Numbered from the stretch's first letter, positions 1 to 9,166 are shown. The stretch is 64,000 nucleotides of DNA from Acidovorax sp. sif1233 (GCF_019218755.1 NZ_JAHUWZ010000001.1:744001-808000), one strand, 5' to 3'. The notes: generated by a model not told the origin, from the sequence alone. Numbers and translations are program-made.

Positions 1-2
1 CC

Positions 3-329
3 ACGCTCGACAGCACGCGCCCCGTGCTCGACGTGCAGGCCCTGGACACCCGGGTGCGCCTGGCGTTTCCCGCCCGGGTCTACCAGGCCCCGACGGCCGC
101 CGGCACGTCGCCTGCGCTACGGGGCTACCAGGGGGCCGCACGGCTGGAAGTGAACACCAGCGCCGGCACGCTGGCGCTGCGCTCCATGGCCGTCTCCACG
201 CCCATCCTGAACGGCGACACGCCCGAGCTCCACCAGCGTTTCGACATCACCAGCGAGCGCAGCCTGCAGGTGGACAACGCCGCCTACCAGCTCTCGGGCG
301 GGCAGGTGTTCACCAAGGTGGGGGACTGA
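3..329 (+). CDS. C-terminal part of an unknown protein (cut by window edge)
   Basis: An open frame enters from the left edge with no stop before its TGA at 327-329. About 108 residues are visible. There is no membrane segment and no catalytic motif I recognise; the segment is rich in Ala, Thr, Leu and Val with alternating polar/hydrophobic stretches, which suggests a beta-rich domain. The reading frame has the high third-position GC of its neighbours. A GTG at 24 is inside the frame and is probably not the true start. It is followed by a dispersed repeat and a good terminator hairpin, consistent with the end of a transcription unit. Function unknown. Confidence 0.6.
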   Translation, partial: TLDSTRPVLDVQALDTRVRLAFPARVYQAPTAAGTSPALRGYQGAARLEVNTSAGTLALRSMAVSTPILNGDTPELHQRFDITSERSLQVDNAAYQLSGGQVFTKVGD

Positions 330-403
330 AGGCGGCGCCAGGATGAACGTCCCGGCGCGGCCAGTGGCGGGCTGGGCGGGGACGCGTGCTCAAGGGAGAA
401 AAA

Positions 404-449
404 ACTACAAAAATAATAGCTGCCAGCGCTTGTGTGGAAAGCGCTGCCG
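404..449 (+). repeat. Dispersed Comamonadaceae-type intergenic repeat, copy 1 (partial)
   Basis: Contains the core AATAGCTGCCAGCGCTTG followed by a second AGCGCTGCC segment, as in the copies near 2766, 19481, 23830, 35094, 48757 and 59640. The left part is A-rich. It lies just downstream of the first gene and next to its terminator. Confidence 0.6.
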
Positions 450-460
450 GCATCTCGAAG

Positions 461-495
461 GCCTGTCCGCCAGGGGGCGGCAGGCTTCTTTTTTT
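461..495 (+). terminator. Rho-independent terminator for the first gene
   Basis: The arms GCCTGTCCGCC (461-471) and GGCGGCAGGC (476-485) pair with one bulged T, and a run with nine T's follows (86-95 of that line). The T-run is on the plus strand, so it serves the unknown gene ending at 329 rather than kynA, which ends convergently at 524. Confidence 0.75.
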
Positions 496-523
496 GCGTG
501 CTGGCAGGCCCGTGCCCCGCTGC

Positions 524-1417
524 TCAGAGGTCCGTGCGCAGCTTCCAGATCTCGGGGAACAGCACCACGTCCAGCATCTTGCGCAGGTAGCTCACGCCGC
601 CGGTGCCGCCCGTGCCGCGCTTGAAGCCGATCACGCGCTCCACGGTGGTCACATGCCGGAAGCGCCACAGGCGGAATGCGTCTTCCAGGTCGGTGAGTTC
701 CTCGCCCAGCTGGTACAGGTCCCAGTGCTCCTTGGGGTTGCGGTACACCACCAGCCAGGCCTGCTCCACGCCGTCGCTTTCCGCGTAGGGCTGCGTCCAG
801 TCGCGCTCCAGGTGGCTGGCGGGCACGGGGATGCCGCGGCGCGCCAGCAGGCGCAGGGCTTCGTCGTACAGCGAGGGCGCCTCGTACGCGGCCTGCACCT
901 GGGCCAGCAGGTCGACACGGTGCTCGTGGGGCTTGAGCATGGCGCGGTTCTTGTTGCCCAGGGCGAATTCGATGCTGCGGTACTGGTAGCTCTGAAAGCC
1001 GCTGGACTGGCCCAGGTACGGGCGCATGGCGGTGTATTCGGGCGGTGTCATGGTGGCCAGCACGTCCCAGGCGTGCACCAGCTGCTCCATGATCTTGGAG
1101 ACGCGCGCCAGCATCTTGAAGGCCATCTGCAACTCGTCGTTGGCGATGTGCGCAATGGCCGCGCGCAGCTCGTGCAGCATGAGCTTCATCCACAGCTCGC
1201 TGGTCTGGTGCTGCACGATGAACAGCATCTCGTCGTGCGCGGGCGAGAGCGGCTTTTGCGCGGTGAGGATGGCATCGAGCTGCAGGTAGTCGCCGTAGCT
1301 CATCGACTGGCTGAAGTCGAGCTGGGCGCGTTCCTCGTGCACGATGGACTCGGGCAGGGGCGTGGCGGACGCTGCGCCGGCAGCGCCTTGCGACGGGGTT
1401 TGCGAGAAGGGGCACAT
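524..1417 (-). CDS. kynA: Tryptophan 2,3-dioxygenase
   Basis: Heme enzyme that opens the indole ring of L-tryptophan to N-formylkynurenine, the first step of the kynurenine pathway. The 297-residue protein has family hallmarks: [10 protein letters not shown] near residue 40, [17 protein letters not shown] around 60-75, and [13 protein letters not shown] with the expected heme-ligand His255 just before the Gly-rich GTGGTGG loop. I start at the ATG ending at 1417 because GGAG sits 7 nt upstream; an in-frame TTG two codons earlier lies too close to that site. It is the last gene of kynB-kynU-kynA, 18 nt after kynU. Length is normal for bacterial TDOs. Confidence 0.96.
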   Translation of the reverse strand: MCPFSQTPSQGAAGAASATPLPESIVHEERAQLDFSQSMSYGDYLQLDAILTAQKPLSPAHDEMLFIVQHQTSELWMKLMLHELRAAIAHIANDELQMAFKMLARVSKIMEQLVHAWDVLATMTPPEYTAMRPYLGQSSGFQSYQYRSIEFALGNKNRAMLKPHEHRVDLLAQVQAAYEAPSLYDEALRLLARRGIPVPASHLERDWTQPYAESDGVEQAWLVVYRNPKEHWDLYQLGEELTDLEDAFRLWRFRHVTTVERVIGFKRGTGGTGGVSYLRKMLDVVLFPEIWKLRTDL

Positions 1418-1435
1418 GGTCAATCTCCTTCCCGG

Positions 1436-2746
1436 TCAGGTCACGGCGTGCGTCTGGTTGAACTCGGGCTTTTGCCAGTCGCCGCTCTCCAGCACCTGGC
1501 GCAGGTGCTCCACGGCATTCCATACGTCTTCAAAGCCCAGGTACAGCGGCGTGAAGCCAAAGCGCAGGATGTCCTTGTGCGGGCCCTGGCCGCCGTTCCC
1601 CTTGCGGAAGTCGCCGATCACGCCGCGCGCGATCAGCGCCTGCACGATGGCATAGGCGCCGCTGCCCTGGCCGTTGACGCCCGCGCCCTCGTCGCGCGTC
1701 AGGCACACCTGCGAGCCGCGCCGGGCATGGTCGCGCGGCGTGGCCAGGCCCAGGCCGTGGCCCGCGCAGCGTTCTTCCACGAGCTGTATGAACAGGTCGG
1801 TGAGTGCCAGCGACTTGGTGCGCAGCGCGGCCATGCCGCCCAGCGCCTGCGCGGCCGTGAACACGTCCAGCCCGCACTGCAGCGCCGACAGGCTGATGAT
1901 GGGCTGCGTGCCGCACAGGTAGCGCGTGATGCCTGTTGCGGGTTTGTAGTCGGGGGTGAAGGCAAACGGAGCCGCGTGGCCCCACCAGCCCGACAGCGGT
2001 TGCCAGAAGCGATTGGCGTGGCGCGGGTGCACCCACACAAACGCCGGTGCGCCGGGGCCGCCATTCAGGTACTTATAGCCGCAGCCGATGGAGAAGTCGG
2101 CGCCCGCGCCATGCAGGTCGACCGGCACCGCGCCCGCGCTGTGCGCCAGGTCCCACACGCACAGGATGCCCTGGGCATGCGCTGCGGCCGTGATGGCGGC
2201 CATGTCGTGCATGGCGCCGGTGCGGTAGTTCACGTGGGTGAGCATCAGCACGGCCACGTCGGGGACCAGCGCGGCGGCGATCTCCTCGGGCTCCACCAGC
2301 ACCAGCTCCAGCCCGCGCTCCTTGCACAGGCCCTCGGCGATGTACAGGTCGGTGGGGAAGTTGCTGCGCTCGCTCACGACGCGCTTGCGCGCCGGGCCGT
2401 CCTCGCGGGCGATGTTCAGCGCCGCGCTCAGAACCTTGTACAGGTTGATCGAGGTGCTGTCGGTGCAGACCACTTCGTTCGGGCCCGCGCCGATCAGCGG
2501 GGCCAGCTGGTTGCCCAGGCGCTGGGGCAGATCGAACCAGCTGGCGGTGTTCCAGGATTTGATGAGGTCCGTGCCCCACTCGCGCGTCACCACATCGGCC
2601 ACGCGCGCTGCCGCGGCCTTGGGGGCCACGCCCAGCGAGTTGCCGTCCAGGTAGACCACGCCCGGGGGCAGGGTGAAGTGCCCGCGCAGCGGGGCGAGGG
2701 GGTCTTGCGCATCGAGGGCGCGGCAGTCTTGTGCGGTGAGGGTCAT
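1436..2746 (-). CDS. kynU: Kynureninase
   Basis: PLP enzyme cleaving L-kynurenine to anthranilate and alanine. 436 residues. The N-terminal substrate region reads VYLDGNSLG (31-39); the PLP lysine is K225 in [12 protein letters not shown], which is diagnostic for the family; FGFTPLY is near the C terminus. The start ATG follows the family N terminus (MTLTAQDC); the frame stays open further upstream through the dispersed repeat, but that extension has no homologous character. It sits between kynB and kynA on the same strand. A 92-bp gap containing a dispersed repeat separates it from kynB, so its expression relative to kynB could be affected by that insertion. Confidence 0.96.
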   Translation of the reverse strand: MTLTAQDCRALDAQDPLAPLRGHFTLPPGVVYLDGNSLGVAPKAAAARVADVVTREWGTDLIKSWNTASWFDLPQRLGNQLAPLIGAGPNEVVCTDSTSINLYKVLSAALNIAREDGPARKRVVSERSNFPTDLYIAEGLCKERGLELVLVEPEEIAAALVPDVAVLMLTHVNYRTGAMHDMAAITAAAHAQGILCVWDLAHSAGAVPVDLHGAGADFSIGCGYKYLNGGPGAPAFVWVHPRHANRFWQPLSGWWGHAAPFAFTPDYKPATGITRYLCGTQPIISLSALQCGLDVFTAAQALGGMAALRTKSLALTDLFIQLVEERCAGHGLGLATPRDHARRGSQVCLTRDEGAGVNGQGSGAYAIVQALIARGVIGDFRKGNGGQGPHKDILRFGFTPLYLGFEDVWNAVEHLRQVLESGDWQKPEFNQTHAVT

Positions 2747-2765
2747 GGTGGCAGGTGGATGGTTT

Positions 2766-2829
2766 GCTTCTGTTTTGATAGCTATTGGCGCTTGTCCATC
2801 AAGCGGTGGTGGCCAAAAAGGCTTGAAAA
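2766..2829 (+). repeat. Dispersed intergenic repeat, copy 2, inside the kyn operon
   Basis: Reads TTTTGATAGCTATTGGCGCT, then TGTCCATCAAGCGGTGGTGG and a CCAAAAAGGCTTGAA tail. It aligns along its length with the copy at 19481-19543. It fills most of the gap between kynB and kynU. Confidence 0.75.
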
Positions 2830-2838
2830 TGCGGTGGT

Positions 2839-3498
2839 TCAGGCCAGCCGCCGCAGCACGGCGCGCACCGGCGATGCGTCGGCGGTGGCGAGCCTGAGAG
2901 GCAGGGCGATGAGCTCGTAGTCGCCTTCGGGCACCTCGTCGAGCACCAGGTTTTCGAGCACGCGCAGGCCGCGGTGGCGGATGACCTGGTGGCTGTCGAG
3001 CGTCTTGCTGTCCGCCGGGTCGATGCTGGCGGTGTCGATGCCCACCAGCAGCACGCCCAGGTCGGCCAGGCGCTCGATGGTGCCGGGGGCATAGGCCGCC
3101 AGCGCGCCATCCCAGCGGTCCACCGGCATGTGTTCGTAGGTGCGCACCAGCACCCGCTGGGGCAGGGTGGCGTCCACCGCGTGCGTGATGTGGTCCCAGG
3201 TGATGAGCGGCCCGCGCGCGATGGCGTGGATCACGCGGCAGGGGCCCAGGAAGGCGTCGAGCGGCACGTCGCCGATGCTGGCGCCATGCTCGTCGTAGTG
3301 CAGGGGCGCATCGGCATGCGCGCCCACGTGGGGCGACAGCGTGATGGCGCTCACGTTCACCGGGCAGCCGGGCCCGATGGCGGCGCACCACTGCTGGCTG
3401 TAGGCCGTATCGCCCGGGAACACGGGGCTCCCCGCGTGCACGGGCGGCGAAATGTCCCAGAGCCTGCGGGCTGTGGAAGAAGAGGGGCTGGTTGGCAT
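2839..3498 (-). CDS. kynB: Kynurenine formamidase (cyclase-family arylformamidase)
   Basis: Hydrolyses N-formylkynurenine to kynurenine and formate. 219 residues, typical for the bacterial KynB/cyclase family. The metal-binding signature [11 protein letters not shown] gives ligands His57, His61, Asp63 and His67. The N terminus has the usual [17 protein letters not shown] substrate-site segment, and the C-terminal [12 protein letters not shown] and ELIALPL motifs are present. First gene of kynBUA; a 257-bp non-coding region upstream contains an imperfect dyad that may be a regulatory site. No kynR-type regulator gene is adjacent. Confidence 0.95.
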   Translation of the reverse strand: MPTSPSSSTARRLWDISPPVHAGSPVFPGDTAYSQQWCAAIGPGCPVNVSAITLSPHVGAHADAPLHYDEHGASIGDVPLDAFLGPCRVIHAIARGPLITWDHITHAVDATLPQRVLVRTYEHMPVDRWDGALAAYAPGTIERLADLGVLLVGIDTASIDPADSKTLDSHQVIRHRGLRVLENLVLDEVPEGDYELIALPLRLATADASPVRAVLRRLA

Positions 3499-3530
3499 GG
3501 GACAAAGTTTGCATGTCCCGCAAAAACCAT

Positions 3531-3552
3531 GGTGTCGGTTATTTCCAACACC
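3531..3552. promoter_or_regulatory. Dyad upstream of kynB, candidate operator
   Basis: Arms GGTGTCGG (3531-3538) and CCAACACC (3545-3552) are inverted repeats with one mismatch and a 6-nt AT-rich centre. It lies 33-54 nt before the kynB start, where a repressor or activator of the kyn operon would bind. No convincing -35/-10 pair was found, so this remains a candidate. Confidence 0.4.
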
Positions 3553-3755
3553 TTTCGCATTTTGTTGAAGCCTAAACGATCTGCGTGGCAGGCCTGGAAG
3601 ATCGGCCCTGCCCCCGCGGCGGCAGCCCGTGCCGCGTGCGCGCCCGGTGGCTGGCGCGGTCTCTGGCCTGGAACCCCCCGGCAGGGGGACGGGCGCCCTG
3701 CGCAGATGCCGCAGGCGGCCGGATGCGCCTGGCGGGGCGGCCCAGGAAGGGCCTG

Positions 3756-5186
3756 TCAGGCAGCGCGCGGGAGGGGAATGCCGACGAAAAAGCCCACGCC
3801 CCGGCCATTCAGGCCGTCCCCCAGCTGCACCTGCCCGCCCATGCGCAGCACGGCCTGCCGCACGATGGCCAGGCCCAGCCCCGAGCCGTTGGCGGCATGC
3901 CCCAGGCCCCGGTAGAAACGCTCGAACACCCGGCTGCGCTCGGCGGCGGGAATGCCCGGCCCGTCGTCCTGCACCGCCAGGTGGAGCTCGCCGGCTTCCT
4001 CGCGCAGGGTGAGCGACACGCTACCGCCCGACTCGGCATAGCGCACGGCGTTGTCGATGAGGTTGTGCGCGATGGATTCGAAGGCGGGCAGGTCGAGCCG
4101 CGCGGGCAGGCTGTCGGGAGCGTCCAGCGACAGCTCGATCTGCCGCGCCATCGCCTGCGGCGCGGCCTGTGCGAGCGCGGCGCGCAGCCACTGCGCCACG
4201 TCCAGGTCGCGCGGTGCGGGGCGCTGCGCCTCGTCGAGCGCGGCCAGGTCCAGCAGCTGCTGCGCCAGGTGCGAGGTGCGGGCAATGGCCTGCTCCAGGT
4301 GCGCCTGGGCCTGCGTGCGTTCGTCCTCGCTCTGCGAGCGCGCCATCACATGGGCCTGCGCCGTGATCACGGCCAGCGGCGTGCGGATCTCGTGCGCGGC
4401 ATCCTGCACGAAGGCCCGCTCGCGCTCGACCTTCTGGCGCAGCTGGGCGAAGAGGTGGTCCAGCGACTGTTCCAGCGGCTTGAGCTCGCGGTGCCGCGCG
4501 TTGAAGCCCACGGGCTTCAGGTCGTCGGTGTTGCGCTGTGCGATGCGCCGGGCGAGTTGCTGCAGGGGGCGCAGGCCATTGCGCACCGACAGCCAGACGG
4601 GCAGCAGCACGAAGGGCGAGGCCAGCAGCAGGTAGGGCACCAGCGCACGGCCGTTGTACTGCAGGAAGTTGGAGTCCGTGCGTTTGGGCTCGATCACCCG
4701 CAAGGCCCAGCGCGCGTTGTGGCCCGTGTAGATGCGGTAGACGGTGCCGCCCAGACGGGCCTCCGTGATCACGCCCACCGCTTCTGGCGTGGCGGGCGGC
4801 GGCGTCAACGGTTGCAGTCCGGGCGATGCGAATACCGGCTGGCCGGTGGCGGCGTCTTTCAGTTCATGCAGCAATGTGCCGGGCAGCAGGCCGATCTGGC
4901 GGCGGCGGATGTTGGTCCAGTGGTCGGTCGAGGCCAGAGCGGCGGAGGCTTGCGAACGGTCCGTGAGGTGGGCCAGTGAGTCCAGCACCGCGTCGCCATA
5001 CTTCTGCAGGCCCGGGTCATAGGTGATGGCCTGCTTGTAGTTGACGTAGTTGTAGCCGAGCAGGACAACCCACACCAGGACGAAGGCCACCATGACCGAG
5101 ATCACGCTGCGGCGCACCAGCGTGGGCTCCGCCAGCCTGGTCCAGGCGGTGTGCAGCTTGCGGGGAAGGGAGACGGGGCGGGTCAT
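3756..5186 (-). CDS. Two-component sensor histidine kinase (QseC/TctE type)
   Basis: Inner-membrane sensor kinase, 476 residues. Two membrane segments (about 29-46 and 183-200) enclose a periplasmic sensor domain of about 135 residues. A HAMP-like linker follows, then the H-box DAAHEIRTPLAVI with phospho-acceptor His265, N-box NLIDNAV, G1 DDGPGIP and G2 GSGLGLAI. Its ATG overlaps the TGA of the response regulator gene by four bases (5183-5186), implying translational coupling and a cognate pair. The signal sensed cannot be read from the sequence. The kinase is downstream of its regulator, as is common for this class. Confidence 0.92.
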   Translation of the reverse strand: MTRPVSLPRKLHTAWTRLAEPTLVRRSVISVMVAFVLVWVVLLGYNYVNYKQAITYDPGLQKYGDAVLDSLAHLTDRSQASAALASTDHWTNIRRRQIGLLPGTLLHELKDAATGQPVFASPGLQPLTPPPATPEAVGVITEARLGGTVYRIYTGHNARWALRVIEPKRTDSNFLQYNGRALVPYLLLASPFVLLPVWLSVRNGLRPLQQLARRIAQRNTDDLKPVGFNARHRELKPLEQSLDHLFAQLRQKVERERAFVQDAAHEIRTPLAVITAQAHVMARSQSEDERTQAQAHLEQAIARTSHLAQQLLDLAALDEAQRPAPRDLDVAQWLRAALAQAAPQAMARQIELSLDAPDSLPARLDLPAFESIAHNLIDNAVRYAESGGSVSLTLREEAGELHLAVQDDGPGIPAAERSRVFERFYRGLGHAANGSGLGLAIVRQAVLRMGGQVQLGDGLNGRGVGFFVGIPLPRAA

Positions 5187-5839
5187 GCCTGCAGCAGATA
5201 GCCCACCCCGCGCACGGTGCGGATCAGCTCCGGCCCGATCTTGCGGCGCAGGTTGGACACGTGCACTTCGATGGCGCCGAAATCCACCGGCTCGCCCAGC
5301 GGGTCCAGCCGCTGGGCGAGCACGCCCTTGGGCACCACGGCGCCGGGCTCGCGCGCCAGCTCCAGCAGCAGCTGGAACTCGCGCGGCGACAGATCCAGCG
5401 GCTCGCCGCCGCGCCGCGCCTGGTGGCGCCGGGGCTCGACCACCAGCTCGCCCAGCACCCAGCGCTCGCTGGCCTGCCGCGCGCTGCGGCGCAGCACCGC
5501 ACGGATGCGCGACATTAGCTCGGCCGTGGCGAAGGGCTTGATCACGAAGTCGTCCGCGCCGCCGTCCAGCCCTGCCAGCCGGTCCTCGACCGCCGAGCGC
5601 GCGGTGATCACGATGATGGGCACCTGCTGGCCCTGCGCGCGCCAGCGGGCGAGCAGGTCGAACCCGCTGCCGTCGGGCAGGGTCAGGTCCAGCAGCACGC
5701 AGTCGATGGTGTTTGCGTCCACCGTGGCCGGCGCATCCACGGCGCGGCGCAGCCATTCGCTGGTCAGGCCCTCCACCTTCAGCGCGGACTGCAGCGCGCG
5801 GCCCAGGTCGAGGTCGTCTTCGATGAGCAGGATGTGCAT
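5183..5839 (-). CDS. OmpR-family response regulator
   Basis: 218 residues. Receiver domain with acidic pocket D8/D9, phospho-acceptor Asp51 (VLLDLTLPDGSG) and Lys101 (IKPF). The winged-helix DNA-binding domain ends in EVHVSNLRRKIG and the terminal GVGYLL typical of OmpR/PhoB proteins. An in-frame ATG three codons upstream (5848) is an alternative start; neither has a strong ribosome site. Coupled to the kinase gene by the ATGA overlap. It is divergent from the S9 peptidase across about 135 bp, so that peptidase is a plausible target. Confidence 0.93.
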   Translation of the reverse strand: MHILLIEDDLDLGRALQSALKVEGLTSEWLRRAVDAPATVDANTIDCVLLDLTLPDGSGFDLLARWRAQGQQVPIIVITARSAVEDRLAGLDGGADDFVIKPFATAELMSRIRAVLRRSARQASERWVLGELVVEPRRHQARRGGEPLDLSPREFQLLLELAREPGAVVPKGVLAQRLDPLGEPVDFGAIEVHVSNLRRKIGPELIRTVRGVGYLLQA

Positions 5840-5973
5840 GGGGGGCATTGTGGGGGCTGGCAATGCGCGGCGGCCTGTAGCGTGCGCGATCGGCGGGCCT
5901 TCTTTGGCGTGCCTTAAGCTGGGCTCTTTCACAATCCCAAGCACATCAACAAGCAATATCGGGAGCGGGTGGC

Positions 5974-7941
5974 ATGCAAATGAAACGGTTCTGCACATGG
6001 GCCGGTCTGGCGGTGTGTGCACTGTGGCTGGCGGGTTGCGCCAGTGGCCCTGCGCACCCTGCGCTGGTGGGCGGTCAGTTGCCCGATCTGGTGCCGGTGC
6101 GCAACTTCGTGGCCAGCCGGCAGTCCACCGGTGGTTACCGGGTGTCGCCGGACGGCCAGCGCATCGCCTGGTTCGGCGTGGATGGCGTGGTGCCCGCGAT
6201 CTGGGTGCAGCCTATCGACGGTGGCAGTGCCAAGGCCTTCCGCATCCGGGCCCGATCCATCCGCTTCAGTGCAGACAGCCGCTGGCTGGGCATCACGGCC
6301 GACCTCACGGGCGATGAGAACACGCGCATCTTTGCGGGCGAAGTGGAGGGCCCCGGCACGGACTTGCGCGAGCTGATGCCGGCGCCCCGTTCGGTGGCAC
6401 ATTTTGTGGACGCCGTGGAGGGCACTGCCGACTTCACCGTCACCTCCAACCAGCGCGACAGGAAAGTCTTCGACCTGTACCGGGTCAGCGCTGCAGGCGG
6501 CGCGCCGGTGCTGCTGGCCACCAACCCTGGCAACGTCAACTGGTGGGGCGTCGACCCCAGCGGCCAGCTGCGGGCGCGCGCGCAGCTGCGTGGCGACGAG
6601 GCCCTGCTGGAGCGTCCAGGCACGGAGCCCGGCAGCTGGGTCACCGTGGCGCAGCGCAGCCGCTGGGACACCCTGAGCATCTTTGGCCTGCACGACGAGG
6701 GGCGCAAGGCGTGGGCTCTGTCCAACCGTGGCCGCGACAAGCTGGCGCTGGTGCGGCTCGACATGATTACCGGCGCCGAGGATGAGTTGTTCGCATCGCC
6801 CGATGTGGACCTGGACAGCGTAACGCTGAGCCGCCGAACGCGCGAGCCTTTGGTGGCCAACTTCATGCCAGGCTACCCGGCGCGCCAGGTGTTCGACCCC
6901 GCGTTGGCCGCGCGGCTGTCCGCACTGGCGGGCGAACAGTCGGCAGAGGTGTTCGTGACCAGCATGGACCGCACCGACACCGTGTTGACGGTAGCTGTCT
7001 CCACGGACCGCGGCACGCGCAGCTATCTGCTGCGCGAAGGGCACGAGCCACGGTTCCTCGGGGAAAACCGCCTGAGCTTGATTGCCAAGGACCTGGCACC
7101 GACCAGGCCCATCACCTACACCGCCCGCGACGGCCTGACGGTGCACGGATACCTCACGCTGCCGCAGGGCGTGGCGCAGCAAAGCTTGCCGATGGTGCTG
7201 CTGGTGCATGGCGGTCCCTGGGCGCGCGACCGCTGGGGCGATGGGGCCACAAGCCGTGCGATGCAGCAGTTCCTTGCCAACCGGGGCTATGCCGTGCTGC
7301 AGGTCAACTACCGGGGGTCCAGCGGCTATGGCCGCTCCCACATGGAAAAGGCCAGGGGCGAATTCGCGGGACGCATGCACGATGACCTGGTGGACGGCGT
7401 GCGCTGGGCCGTGGAGCAGGGCGTGGCCGACCCGACGCGCGTGGCGATCTACGGCGCGAGCTACGGCGGCTACTCGGCGCTGGTCGGCGCGACCTTTACC
7501 CCTGAGGTCTTTGCCTGCGCCGTGGACGTGGTGGGCGTGACGGACATCGCCCGGCTGCTGGAGGCCGCGCCGCCCTATTGGGAGCTGGGCCTGCCCTGGT
7601 GGCATCGCTATGTGGGCAATCCGGCCGTGCCGGAGGACCGCGCCCGCATGGATGCCAAGTCGCCCCTGTACCGCGCCGAGCATGCGCAAAAGCCCATTCT
7701 CGTCATGCATGGCGTGAACGACCCCCGGGTGAAGCTGGATCAGTCCGAACGGATGGTGGCCGCACTGCGCAAGGCGGGCAAGGAGGTGGACTACGTCACC
7801 TTCACCGGCGACGGCCATGGCAACCAGAAGTGGAGCAACAACCTCACCATGTACCGCAAGACCGAAGACTTCCTGGCCCAATGCCTGGGCGGGCGCACAG
7901 GTGGGTTCGACTACTACCAGCTGGGCGCGTGGGCGTTTTGA
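5974..7941 (+). CDS. S9-family (prolyl oligopeptidase-like) lipoprotein peptidase
   Basis: 655 residues. The N-terminal signal peptide ends in a lipobox (LAGC), so the protein is probably a lipid-anchored envelope peptidase. A beta-propeller-like region (about 40-380) precedes an alpha/beta-hydrolase domain with nucleophile Ser496 in GASYGGY, Asp583 in HGVNDPRV and His615 in GDGHGN. The family hydrolyses short peptides, often dipeptidyl- or acylaminoacyl-type. GGAG lies 8 nt before the ATG at 5974; a second ATG two codons later is possible. It is followed two bases later by a small secreted protein, so the two are probably co-transcribed. Confidence 0.93.
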   Translation: MQMKRFCTWAGLAVCALWLAGCASGPAHPALVGGQLPDLVPVRNFVASRQSTGGYRVSPDGQRIAWFGVDGVVPAIWVQPIDGGSAKAFRIRARSIRFSADSRWLGITADLTGDENTRIFAGEVEGPGTDLRELMPAPRSVAHFVDAVEGTADFTVTSNQRDRKVFDLYRVSAAGGAPVLLATNPGNVNWWGVDPSGQLRARAQLRGDEALLERPGTEPGSWVTVAQRSRWDTLSIFGLHDEGRKAWALSNRGRDKLALVRLDMITGAEDELFASPDVDLDSVTLSRRTREPLVANFMPGYPARQVFDPALAARLSALAGEQSAEVFVTSMDRTDTVLTVAVSTDRGTRSYLLREGHEPRFLGENRLSLIAKDLAPTRPITYTARDGLTVHGYLTLPQGVAQQSLPMVLLVHGGPWARDRWGDGATSRAMQQFLANRGYAVLQVNYRGSSGYGRSHMEKARGEFAGRMHDDLVDGVRWAVEQGVADPTRVAIYGASYGGYSALVGATFTPEVFACAVDVVGVTDIARLLEAAPPYWELGLPWWHRYVGNPAVPEDRARMDAKSPLYRAEHAQKPILVMHGVNDPRVKLDQSERMVAALRKAGKEVDYVTFTGDGHGNQKWSNNLTMYRKTEDFLAQCLGGRTGGFDYYQLGAWAF

Positions 7942-7943
7942 CC

Positions 7944-8303
7944 ATGCCGCGCGGTGCTTGGGTTCTGACGGTGTGGGCGATGATCGGTGCTGGCGCTGCC
8001 GCCGCCGCCGCGCAGGCGGCTGATCAAGGTTCCACGGAAGCGGTCTACACGCGGGCGCGTGTGGTGTCCGTGGACCGCGAAAGCGGGAGCGGCGGCAAGA
8101 AGCTGTATGTGCGCCTGAAGTTGCTGCCCCGCGCGAAGATTCCGTTCGCGACGCAGACCTTTCGGGTCGTCGACGCAAGCCTTCTGGCCGGCATCTCCGA
8201 GGGCGCATGGGTCAGGTTTCAGGCCCGGCGCATGGACGGTGAAAACACGCTGACCGCCATCCACATTGCTGACGAGTGCAAGCGATTCGAACCCTGCGAC
8301 TGA
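7944..8303 (+). CDS. Small exported CusF/OB-fold-like protein
   Basis: 119 residues with an N-terminal signal peptide (cleavage probable after AQA, near 27). The mature part has the layout of the CusF copper-binding family: VVSVDRESG, then TQTFRVVDASLLAGISEG, then VRFQARR and LTAIHI. The His and Met residues that bind copper in CusF are missing here (the usual MTM-like stretch is ATQ), so it may keep the fold without metal binding. It starts two bases after the S9 peptidase stop, which suggests an operon and possibly a helper role. Two cysteines close to the C terminus could form a disulfide. Confidence 0.75.
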   Translation: MPRGAWVLTVWAMIGAGAAAAAAQAADQGSTEAVYTRARVVSVDRESGSGGKKLYVRLKLLPRAKIPFATQTFRVVDASLLAGISEGAWVRFQARRMDGENTLTAIHIADECKRFEPCD

Positions 8304-8310
8304 TGGGGGC

Positions 8311-8991
8311 TCAGGCGTAGAGCGTTCCCGCTCGCAGGGCTGCCAAGGCGTTGCTTAGGTTGATGTGCGCCTGCGCTTCATGGCGTTCATGGAACCATTC
8401 CGTGCCATAGATTCGCGGCCGCTCCAGAAACCCCTGCAGCACCGCGCTGCGCCCCGCTGCATACCGTGGCCAGCGCACGAAGAAGTACTCACGCCGCACG
8501 TTGCGCTCGAACTGGCGGTAGACCGCGTCGCTCTGGCCGAGGATGGCCAGATCGATGTCGACAACCCATTGCGCATCACCGGCCAGCGCGCCGGGGTTGT
8601 GGCGGGTGTCGAGGATGTGCTGGTGCACGCGCAGGACCATGGGCTCGGGCAGGTTCTGGCTGCGCAGGAAGCGCATGGCCCCGTCGGCACTGCGCTCCTC
8701 GTTGTGTTTGCTCCACGGCCAATAGATCGCGTCATGGAACCACAGGGCGAGGGCGGTGGCATGGGGGTCTTGCAGGGCACCGGGCTGCTGGTCCTGCACG
8801 GCCTGCAGGTGCCGCAGGCAGGCCCACAGGTGCGTGGTGTCGTGGTACGCGCGGGGCCAGTGGGCCCAGCCCAGGATGAGGCGCCGGCCCTCGGCGCGCC
8901 AGGCGGGGGTGTCGCGGCCCAGCGACTGGCCCAGCGCGTTCCAGTGCGCCTGCAGTTCGGCGCCATGGACGGGCTGGCGGCGCCAGGGCAT
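8311..8991 (-). CDS. HD-domain metal-dependent phosphohydrolase-like protein
   Basis: 226 residues. Metal-binding pattern of the HD superfamily: YHDTTHL (His50, His54), the WFHDAIY pair (His86-Asp87), NEERSA just downstream and a later Asp in VVDIDLAILG. This matches the group of conserved bacterial HD proteins of unknown substrate (COG4339 type). I place the start at the ATG ending at 8991, where the conserved part begins; no clear ribosome site is visible. The frame continues upstream through the duplicated argF end, which is probably non-coding here. It lies downstream of argF on the same strand, separated by the duplication. Confidence 0.85.
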   Translation of the reverse strand: MPWRRQPVHGAELQAHWNALGQSLGRDTPAWRAEGRRLILGWAHWPRAYHDTTHLWACLRHLQAVQDQQPGALQDPHATALALWFHDAIYWPWSKHNEERSADGAMRFLRSQNLPEPMVLRVHQHILDTRHNPGALAGDAQWVVDIDLAILGQSDAVYRQFERNVRREYFFVRWPRYAAGRSAVLQGFLERPRIYGTEWFHERHEAQAHINLSNALAALRAGTLYA

Positions 8992-9005
8992 GGTGGAGAA
9001 GTGGA

Positions 9006-9065
9006 TCAGGCCACGCGGCCGAGCAAAAGGTACTCCATGAGTGCCTTTTGCACGTGCATCCTGTT
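9006..9065 (-). pseudogene. Duplicated fragment of the argF 3' end
   Basis: Encodes HVQKALMEYLLLGRVA followed by its own TGA (9006-9008), i.e. the C terminus of ornithine carbamoyltransferase without the rest of the enzyme. Bases 9017-9065 are identical over 49 bp to 9178-9226 inside argF. The two copies are 161 bp apart and are separated by 112 bp of unrelated sequence. Confidence 0.85.
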
Positions 9066-9166
9066 GTGGCTTCGGAGCGCGGCCTGCGGCTGCTTCACGT
9101 CCGCTGTGCGGACATGAGCCTGCGCCGAAACAGGCTGCTGGCGCGGGCGCGCCAACGGATCGCATG

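Noticed and set aside
386..2920. A long plus-strand open frame (over 800 codons) across kynA and kynU
   Set aside because: It is antisense to two clear enzymes, its translation is low-complexity (His/Gln/Ala/Arg) and it has no domain; such shadows are common in GC-rich DNA.
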